From Dipteris shenzhenensis (Eukaryota > Polypodiophyta > Polypodiopsida > Gleicheniales): a DNA stretch of 64,000 nucleotides. The position numbers and the translations under genes were made by a program. The notes below the pieces were generated by a model. The model was not told the DNA's origin. It saw only the letters and a list, made by a program, of their open reading frames with translations, and made no database searches. The stretch lies in NCBI GenBank assembly GCA_047967505.1, contig CM106541.1. One strand, written 5' to 3'. Below, one piece after another: positions 1 through 9,899 of the stretch; within the stretch, counting starts at the first letter, position 1; each line of letters starts with the position of its first letter.

Positions 1-382
1 CTCTTCATCTTGATCCATTGGGACAAGCTTTGTAATAAAAAGAGAAAATAAAATTTTGTGATGCAACCATGTACTTCAGTTGCATAGAAGGTTGGACCAC
101 CTCACAAAACATTGAACTACATGTCTTCTTATCCCAACCTTTATCCAAAAATTGTGGCATGCATGCCGAATTTGTTGCTTTAACTGTGAACATTGTTTTT
201 GAAACCTTCACTGGAAAGGTATTAAACAAGTCCACAAAAATTGTGAGAGGCATGCACAAAGAAATTTTTACTATCCTAGTGGCAATATTGGGCCTCAAAG
301 CTTTCTGGCGTGGAATTCAGTGGATTGGCCTCACCCACATTCTAGTGTTACAGAGGCATATAGGGCAAAGCTTTTTACAGAA
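1..382. other. unassigned sequence left of a copia fragment
   Basis: Short open frames exist on both strands here, but none shows a motif I recognise. Homology between the copia integrase fragment on the right and the related fragment near 59.6 kb starts abruptly at about 383, so this stretch is probably a different insertion or flanking DNA. Confidence 0.4.
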
Positions 383-1230
383 TCTAGCCAACCATGATCC
401 ATTTGCATGACTTTGCATCCAATTTCCTACAATGATCATCATGTATGTGGGCATATGCTATGCAACCAAATATGCGAGGATGCCCAATGTGTGGCTTATG
501 TCTAGTGAATGCTTTATAAGGAGTCATACCCTGTAACGGTTTGGTAGGAAGTAGATTAAGCAAATAGTTTGCAGTGGCTATTGCTTTTGCCCAATACTGA
601 TTTGGAAGATGCTTTTCACTAAGCATTGCTCTAGCACTGTCTGCTAAAGTCTCATTCTTCCTTTTAGCTCTTGCATTCTACTAAGGAGTATCTGCACATG
701 TGAATTGTCTTTGAATGCCATGAATTCTATAAAATTTCATGAATGCTGAAGACATGTATTCACCTCCTCTATCTAATCTCATGACTTTGATCTTTCTGCC
801 TATCTGATTTTCTACCATAGCGTTGAATTCTCCAAATCTGGAAAACACTTCAAATTTTCTTTCAGAAAGTAGACCCAACAATATCTTCTATAGTCGTCGA
901 TGAAAGCCAAGTTGTGAAGTGAACTATTAATGCTGTGGGTCAGGGCATAACCCCATACATCTATATGAATCAAATCAAGAATACCTTTTGCACAAGAGGT
1001 ACTTCTATCAAAGTTGGTTCGCTTTTGTTTGCCAAAGCAGCATGCTTTGTAAAATTTTCCAAGAAACTGTAGCTTAGGAATCCCAACTGCCATATTCTGA
1101 TTCCTAAGATCTAGCACAAGTACTTGAAATTGACATGACCATATCTCTTGTGCCATTTTGCACATAGTGGCATCTGTTGTGGTTGAGATGACATGGCATG
1201 CTTACCTGGTACTGTAGCTAGTATTCTATA
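383..1230 (-). pseudogene. Ty1/copia integrase and GAG-pre-integrase remnant (element H)
   Basis: On the minus strand three broken frames read in order as a GAG-pre-integrase segment (about 1230-1000), the integrase core (about 1000-690; 'LDLIHIDVWG' with the first catalytic Asp, then a 'FIDDYRRYCWVYFLK' block) and the integrase C-terminal part (626-384; 'LPNQYWAKAIATANYLLN', 'PHIGHPRIFGC'). In the live family this part of Pol binds element ends and inserts cDNA. Frame changes near 880 and 660 separate the pieces, so it is dead. The fragment near 59.4-60.6 kb is a close relative in the same orientation and serves as its alignment partner. Homology stops at about 383, before the usual 'VGYSEDNKAYKLYD' continuation. 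Confidence 0.85.
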
Positions 1231-1271
1231 CAATCATCCTTTCTTGATACCTTTTGCTACTAGCTGACATC

Positions 1272-1860
1272 TTATGGATTTATCTCTGATAGTGCATTCA
1301 TCTTCATCGAAGATGACTCAGTAGTTGTGTTGGCAAAGTCTTTATCTTCTACCACAAAGTTTGATTCTTCATTTGTTGATGGAGTCTTTCCTTCAGTAGG
1401 ATTTTCCTTGTTGTTGATGTAGATATTCTTCACATGAAATGCTTCATTCTCTTGGGAGTGATTCCTATCCTCTTCTTGGGCTTGTCTCTTTAAGAACAGC
1501 TGTAGAGAAAACCTTTTTAGGTGGCAATACTCCATAGTATGATTGGGTACTCCATAGAAGGCATATATCTTTTTCTTGGTGTCCACCTTGATAAAATATT
1601 CATCATTATAGGGATTTACTCTCATTCTAGGCTTCTTTTGGAATGCTTTCCTTTGAGATACATAATCAATGTTAGAGGAACTATATGATGAAGGCATGTT
1701 AGGAAGGTTTGACCACTAATGTGGCATGTTAGGAAGGTTTGACCACTAATGTGGCAGTGTTTAGACTGGAAGTCGGAGGGTGCAATTGAAGCTGAAGATA
1801 AAAGCTTTGAGAGGGATTTAAAAGTCAAATGGAAGCTCTTACTGAGGACTACTTCCACAA
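1272..1860 (-). pseudogene. Ty1/copia Gag C-terminal remnant (element H)
   Basis: Two overlapping minus-strand frames (1858-1622 and 1697-1272) lie directly upstream of the integrase pieces in the transcriptional direction, where Gag should be. The longer frame has a ruined zinc knuckle: 'YAFYGVPNHTMEYC' keeps the spacing of CX2CX4HX4C but has lost the first two Cys. An acidic, Ser/Thr-rich linker with no visible protease signature follows. A 30-bp tandem duplication interrupts the N-terminal frame. Gag would form the particle shell; this copy cannot. The assignment rests on position plus the knuckle remnant. Confidence 0.55.
1693..1752. repeat. 30-bp tandem duplication (two perfect units)
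   Basis: The unit GGCATGTTAGGAAGGTTTGA plus ten more bases occurs twice with no visible difference. It is a multiple of three, so it repeats ten codons (HISGQTFLTC) in the overlapping minus-strand gag-like frame. Confidence 0.9.
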
Positions 1861-2289
1861 GAGAGGAATGACAAAATTTTCCGTTGTCGTCATTGAGAGA
1901 TGCGCTTATTTTGACTGGTTTTTTTGTGTTTTCTCCTTACTCTAGCAAGAGTTGGTGCTCAAAATTCATCATCACCTTTCTTGTAATGTTGCCCATCTTG
2001 TGCTAAGAGAATTTGAGTAGTGGATACTCCTACAGGCCAAATTATGCAAAATTTGTCAGATCGAGAAGTTGTCGGCGTGCATGATTGGCATGCGTGATTG
2101 GAGTAGTATTTTCTTAATTGCTTGGACTTGAAGATTAGGCCTAACCTAAGGAAGCTATAGCTCAGAGGGATTGGGAAATGATTGCCTACAGAGGGAGAAC
2201 AAGGACTTGGAAAATTTTGGGAAAGAGGTGGAAGAAAGCATGAAGAAAGAGAGAGATGGGGAAGATGATGACATGGCAGCTTTGGAAGC

Positions 2290-2650
2290 TCTAGATGCTC
2301 ATGGAGGTTAGAGTGGCCTTGATAAAAAAAATGCTGGAATGTGGGAGAGAATAGAAGAATTGTGGCAAGAGGAGTGAGAACACAAAAGATGTAGCAATGG
2401 GTGTTCTATTGATTTGAGACGGAAGTCCCTCTTTTATAGAATGGGAGAGAGGATGGCCTAAATCAATGGCACCTCTCTTACATCAATGGAGATAACTCCT
2501 AAATCATAGGAACTCCACAATCATAGGCATTACCCCATGTGGGGGCCTTTACATTACATCCTCACCTGTGTCATGGCCTATGGCACTAAGTGTGCCTCTT
2601 CTACACACACACACACACACACACATACACACACACAAACATGGTAGTGG
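2290..2650 (-). promoter_or_regulatory. LTR-like promoter region, probable 5' LTR of copia element H
   Basis: Read on the minus strand, the stretch has the same layout as the LTR at 42250-42625: a block matching 'AAAGGCCCCCACATGGG', then 'TTGATTTAGG'/'GATGTAAG' motifs, then a TATA-like CTATAAAAGAGGG near 2440, then a pyrimidine-rich leader. It lies upstream of the gag-like frames. I found no clear primer binding site and cannot place the LTR ends, so the call is tentative. Confidence 0.4.
2602..2640. repeat. (CA)n microsatellite
   Basis: Nearly pure ACAC run with one T interruption. It lies just left of the gypsy-1 target duplication. Confidence 0.9.
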
Positions 2651-2664
2651 ATGCACACATGCAC

Positions 2665-3650
2665 TATTAACTAGAAAAGAATTTGAGGCATGATGCTAGA
2701 TGCAAGGCATGGCGACGCTTGAGGGCCATAGAGCAAAAGGGAACGTGAGGGAAGAAGCATTAACATAGGTGGGGAAAAAGGATTAAGAGGGGTGGGAATG
2801 AAGAGAGGGACTATGCCACAAGGGGGAAGGGAGAGGGGGAAGAGGAGAATGTACATGATGGGATGAGGAATGTAGAGATGGAGACATCAAGGGACGAGGG
2901 TCATGCTTTATTTGAAAGGAAAGATGGGCGGAAGAAATCAAAGTACTAGCTAGATGGCTTTACAAGAATGAGCGTGTCCATCAAGGAATAGCTCCCTCCG
3001 TTTATAGCCAAGAGAGGGGGTCTGTCCCACATGCATGGTGTGTGTGGAAGAGTGTCCCATGTGGGTTAGGTGGTTACGCGCTCTCAATTGTATGCGACAA
3101 CCCTTTGCCTCATTTTTCCACATACATCAACCCCCATGTCCCAAGTCTAAGATACTCCCTTGGCCTCTTCCCAACTTTATAATACGTTCAAACATCTAGG
3201 AGGACAAGTGGAGGGTTGGCACAACGAATCTTGCCACCTCATCCTACTTTCCCATTATTTAACTTGCATTCTTGGACTTTATACACCCCCCTCCACATGG
3301 GCCTATCCTATATGGAGAGAGTAATCCAATATAATATTCATCTCCATCTATTTTATATTACTTCTCCCATGGTCCTTGGGCCATATCTCACTAAATGCAG
3401 GTGTGGGACTACCTAGGTGGAGGGGTTGTGCACGGAGGACCCATGCCACCTTATAATTTTATATTATTACTACCATGGATTATGTACAACACACCTTATG
3501 GGTCCTCTTACATGGAAGGGTGGCACATGGTCTTGCCCTACCACCTCAACCCTGGGCCTTATACACACCATATTTTATTATACTATTACCACACATACAA
3601 GCACACACACATATTTATGCCTTTTAGTTTGGTCAAATTTATCCATAACA
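2665..3650 (-). repeat. 3' LTR of gypsy-1 (986 bp)
   Basis: This matches the solo LTR at 18505-19936 along its full length once the MITE in the latter is removed (both 986 bp), and the truncated 5' LTR at 9413-9895. A minus-strand TATA-like GGCTATAAACGG lies near 3000-3010, giving a likely U3/R boundary shortly after it. Confidence 0.9.
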
Positions 3651-3663
3651 GTTCCCCCCCCTA
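3651..3663 (-). promoter_or_regulatory. polypurine tract of gypsy-1
   Basis: Immediately before the LTR start TGTTATGG the minus strand reads TAGGGGGGGGAAC. This is the plus-strand primer position expected in an LTR retroelement. Confidence 0.85.
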
Positions 3664-4964
3664 GGCAGGGAATGCATAGCATTTCCATGCCTGAGACCAT
3701 CACGCACAAAGAAGGGCTTGAGATAACGCTTGTTGATCACCTTCTTGCCATATGGCTCTTGCAGCTGCTGAACTTGTACAGACCCATTGCTACATTCCTT
3801 AATGACTTTGTATGGACCAGTCCACAGTGGGAGGAACTTTTTATCCATCTAGTGGTCCTATCTATTATCAAAGCATATCACAACATCCACCTCAACAAAG
3901 TATCTTTCCCATCCCTTTTGAATCTTAGCATCCATGTGGGCCTTTTGTTGGTTCTTTTGGATCTCTGTTTGATGGAGTGCAAGGTGTCGGGTTTCATCTA
4001 GATTCTCAAGTTGTACCAACCTGGTCTCTACATGTTCATCTTCTATCATCCTCTATTCTTGTGCCATTCTCAAGGCCACAATCTCTATCTCTAGTGGTAA
4101 AACTGCCTCGATACCATACACCAACTCAAAAGGAGTGTGGCCTGTAGACATTTTATGAGTGATGCTGTAAGCCCACACAGCTTCAGTGACCTTTTGATCC
4201 CACTGGCTCGTGTTCCCTGAGGCCATTTTTACCATGGATTTACAAAGGAGGCAATTGGTCCTCTCCGTTTGTCCCATGGATGCTCGATGATAGATGGTAG
4301 AAGTGCGGTGATCAATACCCATGCGATCCATGAGCAACTCCATTGCTTCATTTAAGAATTTACTCCCATGGTCAGATACTATTTCCATGGGTGTCCCAAA
4401 CCTTGTGCAGATACGTTCCAATATGAAATTTGAAACTGTCTTACCATTTGTAGTAGGGAGGGCAATAGCTTTAGCCCACTTAGTGACATATTGAGTGGCT
4501 ACCAAAAGATACTTCTTTTTGCGGGTAGTCATGGGTAGGGGCCCAACAAAATCTATTCCCCACTTCTAAAACAGAAGGATGGACATCATTGGGTGATGTT
4601 GCCCAGGACACAAATCCTTCCTACCAAAGAATTGGCATGGTTCACAAGTTTTGCAATACATAGTGACATCCTTGAACAAGGTCGGCCAATAGTACCCAAC
4701 ATGTAAAATCTTCTTAGTTGTATAGTCACCGGCATAGTGGCCTCCACAAAATCCATCATGATAATGATTCAATACCTTAGGTAATTCATTTGCATCAATG
4801 GCCCGTCTTAGTACCCCATCTTGGCCTTGACAGTATAATACCCCATCAAAGAGAGTGTAGCACCTACTATCTCTACGGATTTTCTTTCTCATAGCTAGTA
4901 CTTTTTGGAGGAAAGGAAAAAGTGGTCGAAAACCTATGGATTCCACCATGCCAAGGATCCCCAA
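3663..4964 (-). pseudogene. gypsy-1 integrase remnant
   Basis: The frame 4964-4566 carries the N-terminal zinc-binding H2C2 module ('HYHDGFCGGHYAGD' then 'CKTCEPC') and leads into it directly from RNase H. The frame 4532-4053 carries the core, with 'VATQYVTKWAKAIAL' (the first Asp is replaced by Gln: usual 'TDYxTKW'), 'EIVSDHGSKF' (second Asp present) and 'HRASMGQTERTN' (catalytic Glu present). Frames 4049-3663 hold the C-terminal part ('KKFLPLWTGPYKVIKE'). Several stops and frameshifts separate these. Integrase would insert the cDNA. No chromodomain follows. Confidence 0.88.
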
Positions 4965-5500
4965 CTTCTATGGCTGCTATAAGGGTTACATCGAGGCACT
5001 CCTCTAAATCAATCAAAGAATTCTTCAAGTTGGAACAACCCCCTTTTACAATTTTGAAAGAAAAATTATTTTCTTGTAAAACTGCCAACCATTTGGCCGA
5101 CCGGCCCATGGGATTTGGTGATTGAAGAACCTGCTTTGCAAGACCATTGCTACATATTATAATGAAGGACTTTCTAGCAACATAATGCTTAAATTTCTCA
5201 ATGCAGAATACCAAAGACAAAACATGCTTGTCAGCCTCATAGTAGCATCATTTAGTTTCGAGCAATTGTTAAGAAGCAAATCGAATGGGATACATGAACT
5301 GATCCTCCCCTTGCTGGAGAAGAATACTTGCCAGAGTGTGCTCACCAAACCCAAGATTGATATAGAAAGTCTTTGACCAATCAAGATTGCATAGAATGGG
5401 TTCTAAAGCCAGAGCACTCTTGATTTGTGCAAACCCATGATCACAATCCTCATCCCAAGAGAAATCAACTCCATCTTCTAATAGCATAGTCATGGGTCAC
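4873..5500 (-). pseudogene. gypsy-1 RT thumb and classical RNase H remnant
   Basis: The frame 5493-5269 contains 'WDEDCDHGFAQIKSALA' and 'TFYINLGFGEHTLASILLQQ', aligning with the start of the gypsy RNase H domain. The usual first catalytic Asp of 'DAS' is Asn/Leu here. The frame 5220-4873 continues with 'IEKFKHYVARKSFIIICSN' and 'MGRSAKWLAVLQE', the RNase H C-terminal half. The integrase zinc module follows after a frameshift near 4930, with no room for a second RNase H of the kind seen in gypsy-2. Confidence 0.8.
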
Positions 5501-5599
5501 CTCAAAGCAGCATATTGATCAATGAAGCGGTGATAGTATCCTACTAGATTGAAAAAATGAGCTAGCTGATGTTTTGTTGTTGGTAGGGAGAGCTTGAGG

Positions 5600-6301
5600 A
5601 TCTAGCTTCTACCTTCTCAGGGGCAAGCTTGACACCCTTAGATGAGACAATATGTCCACTAACCTCCCTTGAGTGGCTCCAATGGTGCATTTATCAGGGT
5701 TGAGGCTGCCATTCGCATCATTGACCCTGTGGAAGGCCAACCTAACCTTCATGATGTGCTCCTTATGTGCCGAGAATATACAAAAATCATATAAAAACAC
5801 CTCCAAGAAAACCCCCAAATAAGGAGCAAACACCATCTACATAAATCTTTGAAAGGTAGCAAGAGCATTGGTAAGGCCAAATGGCATTACTTTGAATGCA
5901 AATTTCTCCCAAGGTGTAGCAAATGTGGTTTTAAGCACATCCTCCTCAGCAATTCTGATTTAATAAAACCCGGAGTAACCATCACAGAAAGTGTACATCT
6001 CATGACCACTTACCTTCTTTAGAATGAGGTCTTGGAAGGGAAGAGGATGATGGTCCCTCTTGGTGGCTGCATTGAGTTTCTTATAGTCGATGTAGACCCG
6101 CCACTTGTTGTTTTTCTTTGGGGTGACTACCACTGGTGAAACCCATTCAGTACTGTGAACTGGAACAATAAACCTAGCTTCTATAAGTTTTTGCAACTCT
6201 GAGTGCAAAGCATCGGTCTGTAGGGGCCCTAATCTCCGATACTTCTGAGCCACAGGCTTTGCATCAGGATTCAGCTCTATCTTGTGCTCTATGGCAGTCA
6301 C
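5600..6301 (-). pseudogene. gypsy-1 reverse transcriptase remnant
   Basis: The frame 6301-5960 reads 'EHKIELNPDAKPVAQKYRRL', 'GFIVPVHSTEWVSPVVVTPK'-like and 'CDGYSGFY', the N-terminal RT blocks with the first catalytic Asp. The frame 5836-5609 carries the active-site block as 'VFLYDFCIFS' where FLDDF is expected: the first Asp of the pair is Tyr. Stops and shifts between 5960 and 5836 break the protein. RT would copy element RNA into cDNA; this one is inactive. Confidence 0.88.
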
Positions 6302-6380
6302 ATGGCCAAGGTGGCGGTAGCTAGTTGCGAGGGGGTCAAGGAAATCTTGAACATTTCTAGGAACTCATTTGGAGTGAGGT

Positions 6381-6910
6381 CTAGGGAAAGCATAGATTCA
6401 AGCTGTTGAGGATAGCTATTACCTTTTCTGTAGGTGGCGGGGTCGAAGACACCCCCATCATGTAAACTTCCTCCTCTAAGAACTCCTCCCCCCTGTCTGA
6501 TTCTTCCATTGATTCAGACACCGAGGATGAAAGAGTGTCTTGCTCCTCTTCTTTTGGTTCAATGGCACTTGGTTGCACTGGGATCTTCTCCTTAGAAGCA
6601 CCAAAAGACGTGTCCTATCTTCCAATAGCTGACTGCATCAATCTTTCTCAACCATGGTCTCTCAAGTATGGCTAGGTAATTCCTCCCTGTATCTTCAATG
6701 TCCACTACATAGAAATTGACAGTGGTGGTCAACCCATTGACAGTGATGGGCAAATCCTCAATGACTCCCAGGGTGGCAAGTCGTCGACCATCTGCCACCC
6801 TTGATTTGAGTGGAGGAACGCCTTGTGCATTTCAAATTCAATTTCTTAATGATACAAGGCACCATGATATTACATGCAGCTCCCCCATCTACACACACAC
6901 TTTTGACACG
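6381..6910 (-). pseudogene. gypsy-1 aspartic protease and acidic linker remnant
   Basis: Translating the minus strand near 6890 gives 'VCVDGGAACNIMVP', a retropepsin-like active site with DGG in place of D[S/T]G, the same variant as gypsy-2 ('IDGGASINVM'). The frame 6798-6592 continues 'LGVIEDLPITVNG', 'FYVVD', 'YLAILERPWLRKIDA', matching the C-terminal half of gypsy-2 protease. The frame 6578-6381 is a Glu-rich spacer before RT, with the same placement in gypsy-2. Confidence 0.8.
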
Positions 6911-6979
6911 ACTATTATCTATGATGACATCTACTATATGTGGGTGCCGATCAATTTCTTCAGAGATAGAAGAAACCTC

Positions 6980-8240
6980 TCATACCTTTCCCTTTTTCTT
7001 GCTCCTCCTTGTTAAGAGCCCTTGCTGCACCTCACGTCTTACCTTAGGGCTTAATGCTATTAGTTGAGGGAGCGTGATGCTCGAATATTGATGAGCAAGG
7101 TCTTGAATGACCGAATAGTCCTCTTGCCTCGAGCCATTGGGAAAATCCGAGGGCAACCACTTACTCCTGCAAGATCTTTTAGTCTTCTCTATTGGTGGGT
7201 TTGCCATCTCAGCATCTGAGGGCTCTGAGAAGGACACCTTCTTCTTAGGGCGTCCCGGTCCACGGTTTGGAGAGGGGTCCGAGGTGGTATGACTTCTTTT
7301 CCCAAGGTCAAGGATCTCTACATTAGAATCCTCGGTGCATGATTCACTTAGAAGATTCATCCTTGGAATATTGGGACATTCCATGCGATAATGACCTTCT
7401 CATGGCACTCGTAGCAGACAACATTGGCACGTTCTCTTAGAGGGTGATTGGCTTGATTTCTAATGCCCACCATCTCAAGCCGAAGATCATTTAGGGCCTT
7501 GGCTAGGTCATTGACTCCAAATTCTTTAGCAAGAGGGGCCGAGGGAGTAGGAAGGAGGGGGGCTCATGTGCGAGGCTGGGGAAATCTTCTAGGCGGAGGT
7601 TGAGGATATACTCCTTGTTGAGGGTAAGCCTTCTAAGGGAGGACCATACATTTGAGGTGGAGGTAGTGGATACATCCCTGATGAGGGGTGGGGGTATGCC
7701 CTTAAGTTAGACACCCTAGGTTGTTGTTGCAGACTGAACTTTATCAAACTTTTGAGCAATCTCATGTGCTAGCCCCATAGTTTCTAGATTCTCCCATTTA
7801 AGCTTGAGGCGGAATTCGTCACTTGCTCTTGCTACAAGGTAGCCCAGCACATGCTGAGTCATTCTAGCTCAAAATCCAGCATTCTCCTCTTGTGTGGCAA
7901 TTAAACGGTCCAAGAGCATGGCCGCTCAATCCACATATTGACGTGCCATCTCACCTTCTGACTGCGTCAAAATTGCCACCTGCAAGTACACATTCTTTGG
8001 CTCCTCTTCTTTGCTAAAATACTCAATCATTGCTGTTGTTAACCTTGGCCAGCTTTGGCAAACTTTGTTGGCGTGCTTCTCATACCACACTTGAGCCAAA
8101 CACTCTAGAAATGTGGAAAGAACCAATAGCCATCTATCTTCAGTAAGAAAATTGGGAGAAACACAATGGCGATTGAAGGCCACAAGATACTCATTTGGAT
8201 TTTCTTCAACCCATCCACAGAACATGGGAATGTCAGCCAT
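6980..8240 (-). pseudogene. gypsy-1 Gag remnant with CCHC knuckle
   Basis: The frame 8240-7926 starts 'MADIPMFCGWVEENPNEYL', the standard start of plant gypsy Gag, and continues through the capsid-like region ('AQVWYEKH'). Around 7390-7440 the zinc knuckle can be read as CYECHEK then GHYRMEC, but one G is missing, so the two halves are in different frames. The frame 7384-6980 includes 'LPQLIALSPKVRREVQQGLL', aligning with gypsy-2 'FGQLLALSPKLQKEWGKL'. Basic and acidic low-complexity stretches lie between. Confidence 0.82.
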
Positions 8241-8799
8241 GCTTGAAAAATGGAAAAGAGAGAGTCAAAATGAGGCTTATCTATTGGCAAACAATGGAAA
8301 GAGGTAGCTTGAACTGAAAATCAGGTGAAGATACATCCACAAAGCACACATATGCAGGGTAGGGTGTGACTAGTGTATTGTAAAATACTACACAAGAAGA
8401 ATCTTGAGCATAGAATAGCTCGTAGACAATCTTAAAAGGACCAACTCTCATGATATCACATCCATCTTTACAAGCAAGGGTTAGAGACACGGCGCTGCAT
8501 GAGGTTGTTCATCAAGGCAAACAAAAATGCCATGAAAAATGTCAATAGTTAGAGAGCTTGCACATCACCTTTAGCTTCTTCCAGTTCTTATAATTGCCAT
8601 GCTATTTCTTCATGGGGTGTGTGGTCTAGCATCCTTCTTTTGAGCAATGTTTTTTAGGACCTTTTTGATGATCTTTTAAAGTCGGTAAACTCGTATCAAA
8701 TATGCCCAACACTTAGTTTCATGATGACCACAACCTTTGCATTCCTTACAAATGATCACCCTCCTTCATGGCTTGTGGCTTTGTTGGGGCGGTGCATCC

Positions 8800-9396
8800 A
8801 CTCGCTTCATGCATGATTGAAGTTATATTTTGAGCTCGAGGTATATGCTCAATTTTTACCTCTTCAAATTGTTTGCAAAATTCCAATTCTTGTTGATGTC
8901 ATGCAACCAAGCCTTCGCTTCGGACCTTCCACCTTCCATTAACTTGTTCACACACGAGTTGAGATTATCCTTGCTCCTCAAGTTGCTTGATGCAATGTTG
9001 TTGTGCCTTTTGTAGCCCAAAAATGAGTGCCCAATACTTAGCTTGGTTGCAAGTACTTGCTGGTGTAGACTTGCTATAACAATACACCTCACCCCCTGGT
9101 GAAGTGAGCTTCACACCCACACCAATAGCCTTGGTCAAAGGTTTGTATGCGCCATCAAATTGGAGGAGCCAAGATGTCATCACACCAATCCAGACATCCC
9201 AAGTTTCTCGGTAGTCCAAGATAGGTAGAAGGAGAGGGTGGGGAGAATTCAATACTTGAGCAAGACGTTTAGCACTAAATAAACTTGCAATCCTTTGTTG
9301 ATAGTTTATCTTTAGACCAAAAAGAATTACAACTTGAAGCTCAAAATGAGGCACAAAAGTTTGATTAGTTACAAAGGGATTCCTTGGTCGAAACAT
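8800..9396 (-). pseudogene. gypsy-1 leader ORF: conserved N-terminal module fused to an RNase H domain, upstream of gag
   Basis: One frame open from 9444 to 8965 starts with a module also present in the gypsy-2 leader ('YQQRIASLF', 'LLLPILDYRETWDV' against 'FQQRIALLF', 'FLLPMLDYNITWDV'). It runs straight into an RNase H fold: 'LLQFDGAYKP' (first catalytic Asp at about 9156), 'GVGVKL', 'NQAKYWALIFGLQKAQ' (usual AEY Glu is Lys). After a stop it continues with 'SQLVCEQVNGRWKV' (usual GDSQL Asp replaced by the stop) and 'FEEVKIEHIPRAQN', ending near 8815. So all RNase H blocks are present in order but catalytic positions 2 and 3 are lost. The position 5' of gag is unusual; gypsy-2 has its extra RNase H between RH and integrase. 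Confidence 0.75.
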
Positions 9397-9412
9397 TACC
9401 AACCATAGCCGA

Positions 9413-9895
9413 GCCCTTGGCTTCTTTCCAATTTTATAATACATTTAAGCATCTAGGAGGACAAGTGGAGGGTTGGCACAAGGAATCTTGCCACCTCATC
9501 CTACTTTCCCATTATTTAACTTGCACTCTTGGACTTTCTACACCCCCCTATCCTACATGGAGGGAATAATCCAATGTAATATCCATCTTCACCTATTTTA
9601 TATTACTTATCCCATGGTCCTTGGGCCATATCTCACTAAATGCAGGCATGGGACTGCCTAGGTGGAGGGGTGGTGCATGGAGGACCCATGCCACCTTATC
9701 ATTTTATATTATTACTGCCATAGATTATGTATAACATACCTTATGGGTCCTCTTACATGGAAGGGTGGCACATGGTCATGCCCTGCCACCTCAACCCTGG
9801 GCCTTATGCACACCATATTTTATTATACTATGGCCACACATACAAGCACACACACATATTTATGCCTTTTAGTTTGGTCAAATTTATCCATAACA
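9413..9895 (-). repeat. truncated 5' LTR of gypsy-1
   Basis: This matches the high-coordinate half of the 986-bp LTR (from about 3160 to 3650) and ends with the same TGTTATGG terminus next to the GCAC duplication. The half that should hold R/U5, and the primer binding site beyond it, are deleted; leader sequence starts directly at 9412. Confidence 0.85.
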
Positions 9896-9899
9896 GCAC

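Larger units (their letters stand above)
2665..9895 (-). mobile_element. Ty3/gypsy LTR retrotransposon 'gypsy-1', degenerate, minus orientation
   Basis: The element is bounded by 4-bp direct repeats GCAC at 2661-2664 and 9896-9899. Its LTR begins TGTTATGG (minus strand) and ends in AGTTAATA, so the termini are TG...TA instead of TG...CA. Order in the transcriptional direction: truncated 5' LTR (9895-9413), leader ORF with RNase H domain (9396-8800), gag (8240-6980), protease, RT, RNase H, integrase, polypurine tract, complete 986-bp 3' LTR (3650-2665). Every coding part has stops or frameshifts. It sits exactly between the copia H LTR and the satellite, so it landed at that junction. Confidence 0.9.
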
